DNA from: Variovorax sp. PBL-H6 | GTDB taxonomy: Bacteria > Pseudomonadota > Gammaproteobacteria > Burkholderiales > Burkholderiaceae_C | DNA: 64,000 nucleotides | Direction of reading: 5' to 3' | NCBI RefSeq assembly: GCF_901827155.1 | Contig: NZ_LR594660.1 | Span: 775,195 to 839,194, forward strand | Part shown: positions 32,344 to 44,640 of the stretch, in pieces | Layout: each line of letters begins with the position of its first letter | Position numbering within the stretch: the stretch's first letter is position 1 | Position numbers and translations under genes: made by a program | The notes under the pieces: generated by a model | What the model saw: the letters and a program-made list of their open reading frames with translations, nothing else | Database searches by the model: none | What the model was told of the DNA's origin: nothing

Positions 32344-34135
32344 TGACACCTCCGCTCACCCCGGGCATTGTTTTCGTGCACTCTTCTGGAGGGGTGAGCT
32401 TCAGAAGCTGTTGAATCTCTTCGTTTCGCAGTTCGCTGAGCGCGCTGGGCTTGTTGTTCACGAAGCCGCCAGTGGTCAGGGGCATCGACACCACATAGGT
32501 TTCGCGCGCAGCGGTCGCATCGACCACCAAGGTGGAGCGAGGAGCCCAAATCGCAGCTGCACGTTCTGAGAGACGAGCAATATCTAGCGACTGGCTTTTG
32601 CCAAAACTGACCAGTGAGCTTGCAATCAGCGTCTGGTTCTTTCGGTCGAAGGCATCTGCCTTCTTCTGAGAAAACGAAATGGACGACTTCGTACTGGCCA
32701 AGCCGGTCTTGAGCACCGCGGCATAACCGGCGGTACCGATGGCCGCAGCGGCAGCGACCATGACGGCGCCATTCAAGAGCGAACTGACAGAGATGCCGTT
32801 CCACTCGGCCTCAGCCGGGTAGAGCTGGAGCTCGCCAGACTGCGCGACCAGGTCCGCATTGGAGAGCTGGACCGTCTGCGAATCCGGGCTCAGGCCGCGT
32901 GCCGACTGGAACTGCGCCAGGGTGAAGGCCAGGTTCGTAGGATTGAACGTGACCTGAGGCGCGCTGAACTCGCCGTCCACGCTGCGGTAGTAGAGGATTG
33001 CAACCTTGCGGCCGCTCTCCGCATCTTCCAGCAGGATGAAGACGATGTGGGCGCCCTTCGGCACCTCGCGGCGAACCATCGCACGCTCCACCAGCAGCAG
33101 GCCTGGGCCGACGCGCATGGACAGCTCTTCCAGCCGCTCCACCGATGTCGCGTAGATGGCCCCCAGTTGCTTGGCAGCGTTAATGATGCGCACCGACTCG
33201 CCAACGCCTTCGGAGAGCGCCAGGTCGCTGCCCTGCCGGTAGGTCGTCTTCGGGCCCACCGCGAAGCGGACGTCCTGTGCGGTGAGGCTTGCCGCTTCCT
33301 TCACGTCGCCTTCAGGCACATCGAGCAGGCCTTGCGCCGAGACATGGAAGCACGCGCGGGTGCCGTCCTCACGTGCGAGTACCAGGTGGAAGGCGCCCCT
33401 TGATTGGCGGACCTTTCGGGGCGCTTGGGGCTGTTTGGCGGGCTTTGCCGGCTTGCCGGCGCTGTCGCCCTTCTCTGCCGACCTTTCGGCTTTCGCAGGG
33501 GCGCCACCCTCAGAGCTCGAGGAGGCCTTTGGAGGCTTGGCCCCGCCGGCCTTCTTGCCGCCGAAACCAAAAAACGACTTTTTAGTTGCGCCTGGTAGAG
33601 CCGCGGCCACCGTCGCCGGTTCCTTCTTGTTGGCGAAGCGCGCCTGAAGGCTCGTACGCGCAGCGGATTGCGCCACCTCAGAATCAGTTCGGTCTGCGCC
33701 CCTTTCCGAGGGAGCCGCGGGTGCCTGAGGCGCAGCGTCCGGTTGACGCGCCTCCTCGGCCACCACCGGCGGTTCTGCTTCGAACGTTTCGTCGACGGGC
33801 TTCCGAGCCGCTGCGGCCTTCAACTTCAGGCCTAGGCCCGCAGGCTTCGTGGGCTCCTCAAAGGCCGGGCCAGGCGAGCTCGTCGGCTTGGTGTCCGTGA
33901 ACGGCACATCCAGCGCAGGCTCGACGCGCACGGAGGCGTCCACCACCTCCTTCGGGTTGCGAATGAAGAGCCCCCGGCTGCCGTCGTCCGAGCCGCGCAG
34001 CGGCACGAGCACCTCAGAAACGCTCTCCGCACCGTCGGCGGTCTTCGACTTGGCGACGAAGAGCGAGAAGTCCTTGTCCGGCGGACGGACCGCCTTCAGC
34101 CCCTCCGGCGTTTTCTTCCTGATGTTAAGAAGCAT
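32276..34135 (-). CDS. Large inner-membrane pilus assembly protein (PilN-like position)
   Basis: A 619-residue protein: Pro/Ala/Lys-rich disordered region (about 50-240), a globular domain (250-440), one membrane helix (about 455-480, GAVMVAAAAAIGTAGYAAVL) and a periplasmic coiled-coil plus small domain (500-619). This is the topology of a fused PilM/PilN-type component, but I cannot place it in a family with certainty. Its context between secretin and PilO-like genes supports a role in the alignment complex of pilus set 2. Confidence 0.6.
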   Translation of the reverse strand: MLLNIRKKTPEGLKAVRPPDKDFSLFVAKSKTADGAESVSEVLVPLRGSDDGSRGLFIRNPKEVVDASVRVEPALDVPFTDTKPTSSPGPAFEEPTKPAGLGLKLKAAAARKPVDETFEAEPPVVAEEARQPDAAPQAPAAPSERGADRTDSEVAQSAARTSLQARFANKKEPATVAAALPGATKKSFFGFGGKKAGGAKPPKASSSSEGGAPAKAERSAEKGDSAGKPAKPAKQPQAPRKVRQSRGAFHLVLAREDGTRACFHVSAQGLLDVPEGDVKEAASLTAQDVRFAVGPKTTYRQGSDLALSEGVGESVRIINAAKQLGAIYATSVERLEELSMRVGPGLLLVERAMVRREVPKGAHIVFILLEDAESGRKVAILYYRSVDGEFSAPQVTFNPTNLAFTLAQFQSARGLSPDSQTVQLSNADLVAQSGELQLYPAEAEWNGISVSSLLNGAVMVAAAAAIGTAGYAAVLKTGLASTKSSISFSQKKADAFDRKNQTLIASSLVSFGKSQSLDIARLSERAAAIWAPRSTLVVDATAARETYVVSMPLTTGGFVNNKPSALSELRNEEIQQLLKLTPPEECTKTMPGVSGGVNVIQVTVNCETPVGSAGRYRSD

Positions 34136-34147
34136 GCGGCGCCCCTG

Positions 34148-35713
34148 TTAGAGCGATTCGCTCATGATGATGTCGTTGTCGGTCGGAGGAATCACGTTGG
34201 CGCGCAGCAGGATGACGACCTCCTTCGAGGTGCTCTTCTGGCCGGTCGTAGACGCGATGCTCGTGTCCTTCACGTCCTTGTTGTAGCGAATACCGCCCAG
34301 AATCAGCGTCTTGCCGCTTTCGGCCACAACGCGCATGTAGGTCTGCTTGTTTGACTGCGTCGGGGCCGTCAGCGTGCCGTTCAGGAAGTTCGAAAACGAA
34401 CCGACCGACGACAGCACCGGCAGCAAGGTGATTTGCACCGAGCTCTTGTTCACGACCGAAGGCACCGCCGAGAAGCTCACGCCGTCGATGGCGAACGAGA
34501 CGGAGCCAGACACCGTCGGCGCGCCGGCGGAGCCGCCCGTCGTGGTGTTGTTCGTCTGCTGGACGCTGCCCAAGTAAGGAATCTGCGTACCGTCGAAGTA
34601 CGTCGCCGGGTTGTTGTTCAGCGACACGAGCTTCGGCTGCGACACGATGTTGACATCGGTGAACTGCATCAGCGAATTGATGATGGCAGCCGAGCTGGCG
34701 GTCGTGCGGTAGCCGCCGAGGCTTCCCTGGGCTGCGGCCGACGCGGCGGAGCCAATGAGCGAGCTCATGTCGCCGCCGGCGGCCTTGACCGCAGCGGAGG
34801 CGAGGTCGGAGCTGCCCCCGGCAAACATGCCGCGGCTGGCGCCGTTCAGCACGCGGCCCCACTGGATGCCGAGGCTGAAGTCCTTGGTGAGTGAGACCTC
34901 GATGACCGAGGCTTCGATTTCCACCTGGGTCATGGCGTCGCGCGCGAAGTTCTTGATGAAGTCGCTCATGCGGCGTAGCGCCTGGGCGTTGCCCTTCACG
35001 GACACCACGCCCTGGTCCGTCACCAGCACCTCGGCATTCTTGCCGGCCATGTCGGACATGAACTTAATCAGCGCCTTGCCGTCGGTTCCTTCCTTGCCGG
35101 CGATGGTGAATTCGGCCTTCAGCGAAGTTCCGCCGGCGCTGCCGCCACCGCCGCTGCCGCCCGAGCCACCGCTCGTCGAGGCGGAGGAATTCGCGGGGTC
35201 ACCGCCCACGTTGTACTGGGCCTGCAGGCTCTTGAAGACGGCCGAAGGAAGGCGGAAGTTGTAGGTGGCGTTCTCCGCGATGTACAGCGTACGGTTGTCG
35301 CGGTCGAAGACTGCGGCGTAACCCGCAAGGAACGCGGTGGTGCGGATGGCGTCTTCGCTGAAGGAGCCGTTGAAGTCCACGGTCACCTTGCGCATGGGGT
35401 CGACGCCCTCGCCGTAGGCGACGGAGTAGCCGAGCTTCTTCGACAGCTCGCTCACCAGAGGCGCGAACGGCGTGCTGGCCGCCTTCACGTAGACGTCGCC
35501 ACGCTTGGCAGGGGCTTCCGTGCGACGGAAATCGTTCAGCGGCTCGGTGATTTCGCGCACGCTTCCGCTGGCCCCCTGCTTCACGAAGTCCTTCACGGCG
35601 GCGGCAGCGCGTGCGTCCGTGATGTCCTTGGCCTGCTGCTGCGTAGCGAAGGGCGTTGCGCAGCCCGAGATGAGGGTGGCAACTGCAGCAGCGATGAGAA
35701 GTCGTTTCGACAT
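34148..35713 (-). CDS. Lipoprotein secretin (set 2)
   Basis: A 521-residue secretin. Lipobox LISGC (Cys18), N-terminal secretin/TonB-like domain, a Gly/Ser-rich linker (about 178-196), and a C-terminal secretin core with IVSQPKLVSLNNNPATYFDG and GKTLILGGIRYN, hallmark strands of the beta barrel. It forms the outer-membrane pore for pilus set 2. It differs considerably from the set 1 secretin, so the two machines are not recent duplicates. Confidence 0.88.
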   Translation of the reverse strand: MSKRLLIAAAVATLISGCATPFATQQQAKDITDARAAAAVKDFVKQGASGSVREITEPLNDFRRTEAPAKRGDVYVKAASTPFAPLVSELSKKLGYSVAYGEGVDPMRKVTVDFNGSFSEDAIRTTAFLAGYAAVFDRDNRTLYIAENATYNFRLPSAVFKSLQAQYNVGGDPANSSASTSGGSGGSGGGGSAGGTSLKAEFTIAGKEGTDGKALIKFMSDMAGKNAEVLVTDQGVVSVKGNAQALRRMSDFIKNFARDAMTQVEIEASVIEVSLTKDFSLGIQWGRVLNGASRGMFAGGSSDLASAAVKAAGGDMSSLIGSAASAAAQGSLGGYRTTASSAAIINSLMQFTDVNIVSQPKLVSLNNNPATYFDGTQIPYLGSVQQTNNTTTGGSAGAPTVSGSVSFAIDGVSFSAVPSVVNKSSVQITLLPVLSSVGSFSNFLNGTLTAPTQSNKQTYMRVVAESGKTLILGGIRYNKDVKDTSIASTTGQKSTSKEVVILLRANVIPPTDNDIIMSESL

Positions 35714-35725
35714 GAATGGTGCTCC

Positions 35726-37720
35726 TTAGAAGTCGAGTGCCGCGTCAGCAGGCCGAACGACGATGTGTGACTCTTGTTTGTAGATGTCTGCCGACACGCC
35801 AAGCGGCGGCAGGATGTTGGCGAGGACCTCGCGAACCGAGGCACCCTTGTAGGTAAGCGACCGCTTGGCCTCAAAGCCGCCGTCGACCTTCCATTCCATG
35901 GTGTAGCCGTTGGTACGGGCGAACCGGACGATGGCGACCTCCAGCGGTTCACCTTCGTTGACCACGAGTTCAAGTGCGGCGACTGCGGCAACCGGTGCAT
36001 CCGTGGCGCTCGGCGCGCCAGCTGCAACCGGCTGCGCGCCTGTACCTCCGAGGACCTGACCGACCACGCTGCCGCCAGCAACGACGTGAGTCCCGGCGGG
36101 GTCTGTATTCCCGGGCGCCGCAGGCAAGATAGCCTTGGCTGCGAGGTTCGGATAATCGCTACCCGATTGGGCGACTGCCATCAGGACGCCTTGTCCTGTC
36201 GGGATGTCAAGCGACACAGGCGAATAGACGCCCATGGCCTTCTTGAGGAGCGTCATGTCTTCTTCGGCCGAGTTGCCGAGCAACGTGACAGGACCGCGTA
36301 GGGTCATCTCCGGCGCTGCCCAGACCAGGCGAAGGTGGAAGCGGTTCGCGATGCTTTGCGCGACGGAGCGCGCCGAAGGCTTGTTCAGCGCGACGGCCTG
36401 CGTGTAGACGAAATCTTCCGTGTCACCGATGCGGGCTCCGGGAGACGGCAGAAGTGTGGTCGGAGCGGCATTCAATGCTTCGGTCATCTGGGCGGCAAGC
36501 GCGATGTTCACGGGGGGCTCTGCTTGGGCGACGGCGACCGGCGCCTCGGGGGAGCGGGCAGCCGCAACAACGGCAGGCGCGGCCAAATGCCCGACAACGG
36601 AGGTTGGAGCCGCGAGTACCGGGGCTGGCACGGTAGCGTTGAACGGACCAGGCTCCGCAGTCACAGGCGCAAGAGCGGCACGAACCGCCGCCGAAGTGGC
36701 CATTCGCTTCTCAGCGGAGGGCCGCTCAATAGGCGCAGTCAGCAGGTCATGCTGCTGTGACGGCCCAGCGGAGGGCGCCGCAACCAGGTCAAGGCCGAGA
36801 GCGGGCTTGAGGACGAGCTTGTCTTCCAGCACGGACAAAGGGCCGGACGTCACGGCCCCGACCGGGGCGGTCCCGGTGCCTGTCGTTGGGGACGCGCCGA
36901 CGACCTGAGCGGGCTCGGCCTTGGCAAGGACTTTTTCCGCGGGCTCGGGCGCATCGCTCACGGCGCTCGAGGTGGAAGGGCCCTGAGCGACCGGTGCGGC
37001 TCCCAGGGAAGCCGTGCCACGCGTTTCGACAGCCCTGCCGGTCACGTCAGACGGCCCCAACGTCACCGTTGCAAGCGGCGCGTCGAACGTGGTATTGGAA
37101 GTTTTCTTGCGCACTGCGAATTTGCCACCGGCTGGCTCTCCCGCAAGAGGAGTCGCCAAGGCAGCGGAGGACGCAAAGCTGGCCTTCGAAGCAGCATCTG
37201 CGGCCGTAGCGGCGGGTGCCCCTGCCGCGAGAGGTTCCGTCTTCAGGTGGTTTTGGGACGAAGCGGCGGTGCTTGCCACCTTTTCAATGACGCCGACGGC
37301 GAGCGGCTTGGGTTCAAAGCGCGGCAGTGGCGTGGTGGCTGCTTGCAGGACTTCCGCACGCTTTGCGCCGTCATCCAGTGCCGCTTCGGTGGTACGGAGG
37401 TAGACAGACTTCGACGACCAGTCGACGAGCACGTTGATGTTGGAATCTTTGGCCAGGTCGGCCAGGACGGAGGTCCATTCCTGGCCCACCTTCCACGACA
37501 TCGACTCAGGCAAGGCGGCGGGTGGCTGGACATAGGTCCGCCAGCCGGCGGGAACGACCGTACGGAGCCCCTTGGACGTGGCAACGCCAACGCCATAGGT
37601 CTTCATCACGGATACGCTTTGCTCGGGCTGCCCCGATTGCTCCAAGCTTGAAGCAACCCCTGTTTGGCCAAACAGGGTAAGGGCGGCCCCTAGCACGAAG
37701 GCGTGCACAGGACGGGTCAT
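35726..37720 (-). CDS. PilL/TcpQ-like periplasmic protein
   Basis: A 664-residue exported protein with signal peptide (cleaved near VASS), a very long Ala/Pro/Val-rich linker (about 130-430) and two folded ends. The C-terminal 80 residues (EPLEVAIVRFARTNGY..., ..VREVLANILPP) match the TcpQ/PilL-type domain that helps the secretin assemble and reach the outer membrane. ATG 37720 preferred; TTG 37732 adds four residues. First gene of the operon PilL-secretin-PilN-PilO-PilB. Confidence 0.65.
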   Translation of the reverse strand: MTRPVHAFVLGAALTLFGQTGVASSLEQSGQPEQSVSVMKTYGVGVATSKGLRTVVPAGWRTYVQPPAALPESMSWKVGQEWTSVLADLAKDSNINVLVDWSSKSVYLRTTEAALDDGAKRAEVLQAATTPLPRFEPKPLAVGVIEKVASTAASSQNHLKTEPLAAGAPAATAADAASKASFASSAALATPLAGEPAGGKFAVRKKTSNTTFDAPLATVTLGPSDVTGRAVETRGTASLGAAPVAQGPSTSSAVSDAPEPAEKVLAKAEPAQVVGASPTTGTGTAPVGAVTSGPLSVLEDKLVLKPALGLDLVAAPSAGPSQQHDLLTAPIERPSAEKRMATSAAVRAALAPVTAEPGPFNATVPAPVLAAPTSVVGHLAAPAVVAAARSPEAPVAVAQAEPPVNIALAAQMTEALNAAPTTLLPSPGARIGDTEDFVYTQAVALNKPSARSVAQSIANRFHLRLVWAAPEMTLRGPVTLLGNSAEEDMTLLKKAMGVYSPVSLDIPTGQGVLMAVAQSGSDYPNLAAKAILPAAPGNTDPAGTHVVAGGSVVGQVLGGTGAQPVAAGAPSATDAPVAAVAALELVVNEGEPLEVAIVRFARTNGYTMEWKVDGGFEAKRSLTYKGASVREVLANILPPLGVSADIYKQESHIVVRPADAALDF

Positions 37721-37749
37721 GCAGGGTCTCAAGAGTTTGCAGTAGACCC

Positions 37750-37770
37750 CGTATAGGGAGCGCCGGTTTA
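37750..37770 (-). promoter_or_regulatory. Element-type promoter motif for set 2 operon
   Basis: Minus strand TAAAC, 10 nt, TATACG, 30 bases upstream of the PilL-like start. Confidence 0.6.
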
Positions 37771-37795
37771 TATTCGCCGCGCGTCGGCCTAAAGC

Positions 37796-37823
37796 AAAAA
37801 ATGGGGCACCCTGCAGGTACCCC
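37796..37823 (-). terminator. Terminator after traG
   Basis: GGGGTACC/GGTGCCCC-type stem; TTTTTT follows on the minus strand. Confidence 0.75.
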
Positions 37824-37861
37824 TTTTCTTCGTGCCCGCCAAACCTGGGGCCGTTGTTCGG

Positions 37862-40888
<3,027 letters not shown>

Positions 40889-40902
40889 TGGTGCCTCGTC
40901 TT

Positions 40903-42579
40903 TTAGTTGCCGGTCGGCTGATTGCCGGCGCCGGTCGGGCTGAGGGAGCTGGCGAGGCCGGCAGCCATCTTGTTTTGTTGCAGCAGTTCGCCACTCATGA
41001 CTTGCTGCTGGATTGCCAGGTTGATTTGGCGAATTTGCTCGCGCATGCCTTGCTGCGCGGCCATGTTCGATGCGATGAGGTTCTTGCGGGCCTTCGCTTC
41101 GGTCTTGGCAAAAGCCAGTGTTTCAATGACACGGCGAACCTGTTGCTCGTTCGTACAGCTTCCGCCACCCATGGTGCCGTCGACACGCAGGAACTCTTCC
41201 AGCATCGTGCCTGCTGCGCTTTCTGCCACCAGGATGCTCAGCGAGTCGAGCAAGTCGGCTGCGGCGACGGGGTACACAGCGGCCGCGTTGACGGCCTGGT
41301 ACAACGGGTAGGGGGCTGCTTCCATGAGGTCGATGATTTCCTGGTCCATCGGCTTGTTATTCCGTACGTTGTCCACGGCGGTGGCCAACTGCTTCGCGAC
41401 CTGGGGCAGGAAGCCCACGCCACTAACAACGTTGGCTTCAGCGAAGTCCTTCAGCACCAGCTTCTTGCAGGATTCCGATTCCTCGCACACCATCAGCCGC
41501 TTCAGCTTCAGGTTATCCAGCGACGCTCCGGAGTCCTGCTTGGCTCCCGCAAGTCCATCGAAGAAGGCCTTGCAGTAGGAGATGACGGCCGAGCCGTTGA
41601 CCACCTTTGAGAAGGCGCTCTTGTCGGTACCACACATGAAGGCGCCGGTGATGTCCTTAGCCTCAACTTGAGGCGGGCAGAAAACCATCATCTGGCCATC
41701 GGCCTCGCTTGGCTTCAACGTGCCGTTCGGAGTTTCGCAGGATGCCTCCTTGTCCCCTACGCGCAGGACGACTCCCATCATGTTCATGATGACGGTCTTG
41801 CGTGCGTAGATTTCGTCGTCAGTACCCTTGAACTTGTACTTGGCGCCGCCGAGCATTGCCCAGGTAACGTTGCCCACCCCGAGCTTGCACTCAAGCTCGG
41901 ACTCTTGGCTTTTAGACTCCTTGGACCCCCCCGCCGTGCCCGGGTTGGCCTGCTTCACCGCCTGGGTCGAGCCCACGATGGTGTTGCATTGCTTGCTGAT
42001 GGAGGACAGGAAGTCAGCGCTGGTACCGCTGCCAGAGGTCGTTGTTGCTCCACAGAGCTCCGAGGCAAAATCGTTCGGCTCCCCCTGGAACTTCTTGGCG
42101 GCTTCCATGCCGAGCTTGCACGCGTCGATGGAGAGTCGTGCCGCGACCTGGGCGGCATTCTTCAGCTGCTGCACGACATCGGCGCACTGCGGGCACAGGG
42201 ATTTCAGGGTCAACATCGTCACGAACCCTAGCGCAGCGCCCGACGCGATGCTCTTGACCAACTGTTCGAACTCTTGGCTCGAGATGAAGGAAAAGCCGCC
42301 GAAGAAGGCCGATACGCCGTTGCACCCGACGGTGACCTTGGGTGGCGTGAACGAAAACAGCTGCGCCGACACGTCCTGCTTGGGCATCCGCATTTCTAGA
42401 CCGCCCGCGATGAATGTGTTTCGAGCGGAGGATTCGTAACGGCCGCCTTTGTTGACGGCGGCAACTCCGCCCTTGGACAGCAGATTGCCAAAAGCGGCTG
42501 TGAGGTCGCGAGCGGATGCGAACGGCGCCTGCAGCAGCATCGAGGCTGCCAGGAAGAGGATGACGAGTTTGCGCAGCAT
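40903..42579 (-). CDS. traH: Conjugation pilus assembly protein TraH (F-type)
   Basis: A 558-residue periplasmic/outer-membrane-associated protein with signal peptide (ASA-R near 23). The TraH signature GCNGVSAFFGGFSFISSQEF at about 84-103 is very clear, followed by conserved cysteine pairs (CPQCAD). Helical C-terminus. TraH, with TraF and TraW, supports extension and retraction of F-type pili. ATG 42579 begins the signal peptide. Confidence 0.92.
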   Translation of the reverse strand: MLRKLVILFLAASMLLQAPFASARDLTAAFGNLLSKGGVAAVNKGGRYESSARNTFIAGGLEMRMPKQDVSAQLFSFTPPKVTVGCNGVSAFFGGFSFISSQEFEQLVKSIASGAALGFVTMLTLKSLCPQCADVVQQLKNAAQVAARLSIDACKLGMEAAKKFQGEPNDFASELCGATTTSGSGTSADFLSSISKQCNTIVGSTQAVKQANPGTAGGSKESKSQESELECKLGVGNVTWAMLGGAKYKFKGTDDEIYARKTVIMNMMGVVLRVGDKEASCETPNGTLKPSEADGQMMVFCPPQVEAKDITGAFMCGTDKSAFSKVVNGSAVISYCKAFFDGLAGAKQDSGASLDNLKLKRLMVCEESESCKKLVLKDFAEANVVSGVGFLPQVAKQLATAVDNVRNNKPMDQEIIDLMEAAPYPLYQAVNAAAVYPVAAADLLDSLSILVAESAAGTMLEEFLRVDGTMGGGSCTNEQQVRRVIETLAFAKTEAKARKNLIASNMAAQQGMREQIRQINLAIQQQVMSGELLQQNKMAAGLASSLSPTGAGNQPTGN

Positions 42580-42601
42580 TGGAGATTCCCCGTGATTTGG
42601 T

Positions 42602-42619
42602 CTTATAGGTACGCGTTCA
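42602..42619 (-). promoter_or_regulatory. Element-type promoter motif for traH-traG
   Basis: Minus strand TGAAC, 7 nt, TATAAG. It overlaps the stop codon of traF. Confidence 0.55.
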
Positions 42620-43663
42620 GTTTTTACGCCCGAGCAGGTCATGGATAAGTTCCTCGGACACCTCCTGGCGTTTGCCTGCGCCTACGCCCGTCGAGAGGTT
42701 CCCCGTCGGCCCTTCGTCTTTCCCGAAATCCACGGAGGGCCGGCCGTCCTGCCCGTTTTCCACGCCCTTGAGCAAAGCCGTGCGGTATGCGGTGAAAAAC
42801 TGCATTGCGCGGGTTGCCATGGAGTCAGCGTCGGTGATGCCGGTGGCAATACGAATCCAGGTATTGGGCTTGATGTAGAGGAAAACGGTGGGAACGGTAG
42901 CGACCTGAAGGGCCTGCGCGGCCTGGATGGCGACTTCGCCGGTCAGGCAACCCTCGACAAATGGCGCGATGCATTGGCCGTCGAGGCTGGCGTTACGGAT
43001 GGGCAGCTTCGTACGCTCTTGCATAATCCGCAGCGGCTCGGCCATCTGATGGCAGAAGATGCAGTCGCTGCGCGAGAAGAAGACGAACATTCCGCCTTCG
43101 TCGCGTGCCACGTCGAAGATTTCGGCCTCTGAGCCTTTGCGCACCTCGGTCATGAGTCGCAAGCCCATCGCCGAGATGGGCTGCGCTGCCGTCGGGTCCA
43201 GTTCGGGGTTTTGGACCATGTTGTACCACCAGAGGTTCGTCACCTCACTGGTGCGCTCGAGCACCCAGCGCATGTAGTACTGGAAGGCTTCGACAGCCTG
43301 CGGGTCATTGTTGGAGACCACCATACGCTCCATCAGGGCGTCGCGCTGCTTCGCCTGGAACTCGAAATCTTGGCCTGGGTGGACGAACCCACAGTCGGCC
43401 GACCAGGTCGCTTTCTCCTTGCACTTCTCTTCCTTGCTCTTCTCAGCCTTTGAAGGTTGCGCCACGGGCTCAGGCTGGGGTTGAGGAGCCGGTTCCTCGA
43501 GCTTCGGTGGCTCCTTCTTCTTCTCGAAGTACCACCAGCCCTTCTCGGCCTTGGCGCGAGCGTCCGCGGCCGCGTTTTCCTTGAAGGTCGAGCTGGACTG
43601 GGCATGCGTCAACCCGGGCAGCGCAAGGGCGACGGACAGCAATAGGACGTGGAGAGGCTTCAT
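42617..43663 (-). CDS. traF: Conjugation protein TraF (F-type, thioredoxin fold)
   Basis: A 348-residue periplasmic protein. Signal peptide (cleaved HAQ near 21), the TraF hallmark KGWWYFEKK at 41-49, a Pro/Glu linker and a C-terminal thioredoxin-like domain with a CIFC redox motif (Cys201, Cys204). Many TraF proteins lack the active cysteines; here they are present, so a disulfide-handling role is plausible. ATG 43663 begins the signal peptide; the longer frame is Arg-rich. Confidence 0.9.
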   Translation of the reverse strand: MKPLHVLLLSVALALPGLTHAQSSSTFKENAAADARAKAEKGWWYFEKKKEPPKLEEPAPQPQPEPVAQPSKAEKSKEEKCKEKATWSADCGFVHPGQDFEFQAKQRDALMERMVVSNNDPQAVEAFQYYMRWVLERTSEVTNLWWYNMVQNPELDPTAAQPISAMGLRLMTEVRKGSEAEIFDVARDEGGMFVFFSRSDCIFCHQMAEPLRIMQERTKLPIRNASLDGQCIAPFVEGCLTGEVAIQAAQALQVATVPTVFLYIKPNTWIRIATGITDADSMATRAMQFFTAYRTALLKGVENGQDGRPSVDFGKDEGPTGNLSTGVGAGKRQEVSEELIHDLLGRKN

Positions 43664-43688
43664 TAGGCTGAGGTGGGTGAGCTTGAGC

Positions 43689-43707
43689 CGTGTAGCTCTG
43701 CCGTTTA
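43689..43707 (-). promoter_or_regulatory. Element-type promoter motif for traF
   Basis: Minus strand TAAAC, 8 nt, TACACG, about 25 bases upstream of ATG 43663. Confidence 0.6.
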
Positions 43708-43715
43708 AACAAAAG

Positions 43716-43745
43716 AAAAGGCCTGCCACCAGAGTGGCAGGCCCA
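43716..43745 (-). terminator. Rho-independent terminator
   Basis: GGCCTGCCAC/GTGGCAGGCC stem followed on the minus strand by TTTTCTTTT. Ends the nucleotide kinase gene. Confidence 0.9.
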
Positions 43746-43763
43746 AAATCAGGCGTTGAGGCG

Positions 43764-44504
43764 TCAGGCCGCCTTCTTCTCCAGGAACCCAGCCTGCTGC
43801 AGCACGTCCAGGCGCAACTGCGCGAGCTGGCCCTCCTCATTCAGGAATTCGAAGTCCACCGGGTGGTCCAGGAGTTCCGTCTCGCTCGGGTGAGCGGCCA
43901 GGCCGGTGACCTTCCGCTCAGCCGCATCTCGGGCTTCCAGGGCGGGCCGGCGCACGCGGTGCAGCACGCCACCGATTGACACCACGAAGAACGCCTCGTT
44001 CTTGAAGCGGACGTCCGTGATGACGAAGCACTTTCCGGGCTGCGCGTTGACGGCCGCACGCACCTGGTCGAGCCAGTACGAGTCGTACCCATACTTGCTC
44101 TTCCGGCGGAACTCGGTTCCCCAGAGTTGCAGCGTCCATCGTGGGCTTCTAGCCGCTTTCAGGACACCCCTCGTGCGGCGTGCCGAAACGTGGGGTGTCA
44201 GCTCACCGGTCTTGAAGTAGTGCAATGCAGCGTCGCGCAGGCTTCGGTCGCGGGTCGCAGACTTGAGCGCAATTTCCACAAAGTGGACGCTCACGCAGCG
44301 GCTGAGCGCGAGCGGCGTTTGCGGCAGCTCCTTGGACTTGCGATTGCCCAGGTACTCGACGGTCGTGCGGAACGCATCAGCCGCCTCCTGGTAGAGGGTG
44401 TCGGCGAAGCCAATGCGAATGAAGCCAAGCTCATTCACCAGCACCGCCGCGCATGTATCTTTGCCGGAGCCCCGTGCTCCCAGCATTCCGATGATTTGGC
44501 GCAT
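43764..44504 (-). CDS. Deoxynucleoside monophosphate kinase-like protein
   Basis: A 246-residue P-loop protein with GARGSGKDT at 9-17, followed by GFADTLYQEAADAF, the pattern of phage-type dNMP kinases (T4 gp1-like), which phosphorylate dNMPs for DNA synthesis. A central DVRFKNEA segment (near 165) also fits this family. It lies inside the conjugation region but has its own promoter and terminator, and looks acquired from a large phage. Confidence 0.8.
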   Translation of the reverse strand: MRQIIGMLGARGSGKDTCAAVLVNELGFIRIGFADTLYQEAADAFRTTVEYLGNRKSKELPQTPLALSRCVSVHFVEIALKSATRDRSLRDAALHYFKTGELTPHVSARRTRGVLKAARSPRWTLQLWGTEFRRKSKYGYDSYWLDQVRAAVNAQPGKCFVITDVRFKNEAFFVVSIGGVLHRVRRPALEARDAAERKVTGLAAHPSETELLDHPVDFEFLNEEGQLAQLRLDVLQQAGFLEKKAA

Positions 44505-44529
44505 ATATGACCTCCAAAAGGTTGCGGGT

Positions 44530-44547
44530 CGTATAGCGACGGCTTTA
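44530..44547 (-). promoter_or_regulatory. Element-type promoter motif
   Basis: Minus strand TAAAG, 7 nt, TATACG, 26 bases upstream of ATG 44504. Confidence 0.6.
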
Positions 44548-44602
44548 TCCGGTGCGGTTTAAGGCGCGCCCGGCCCAACGAGTGAACTGCTGCCAGCAAG
44601 AG

Positions 44603-44628
44603 AAAGCCCCGCGATGCGGGGCTTTCGA
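44603..44628 (-). terminator. Rho-independent terminator
   Basis: AAAGCCCCGC/GCGGGGCTTT stem; T-rich on the minus strand. Follows the 44641 gene. Confidence 0.85.
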
Positions 44629-44640
44629 GGAATGACGGGG

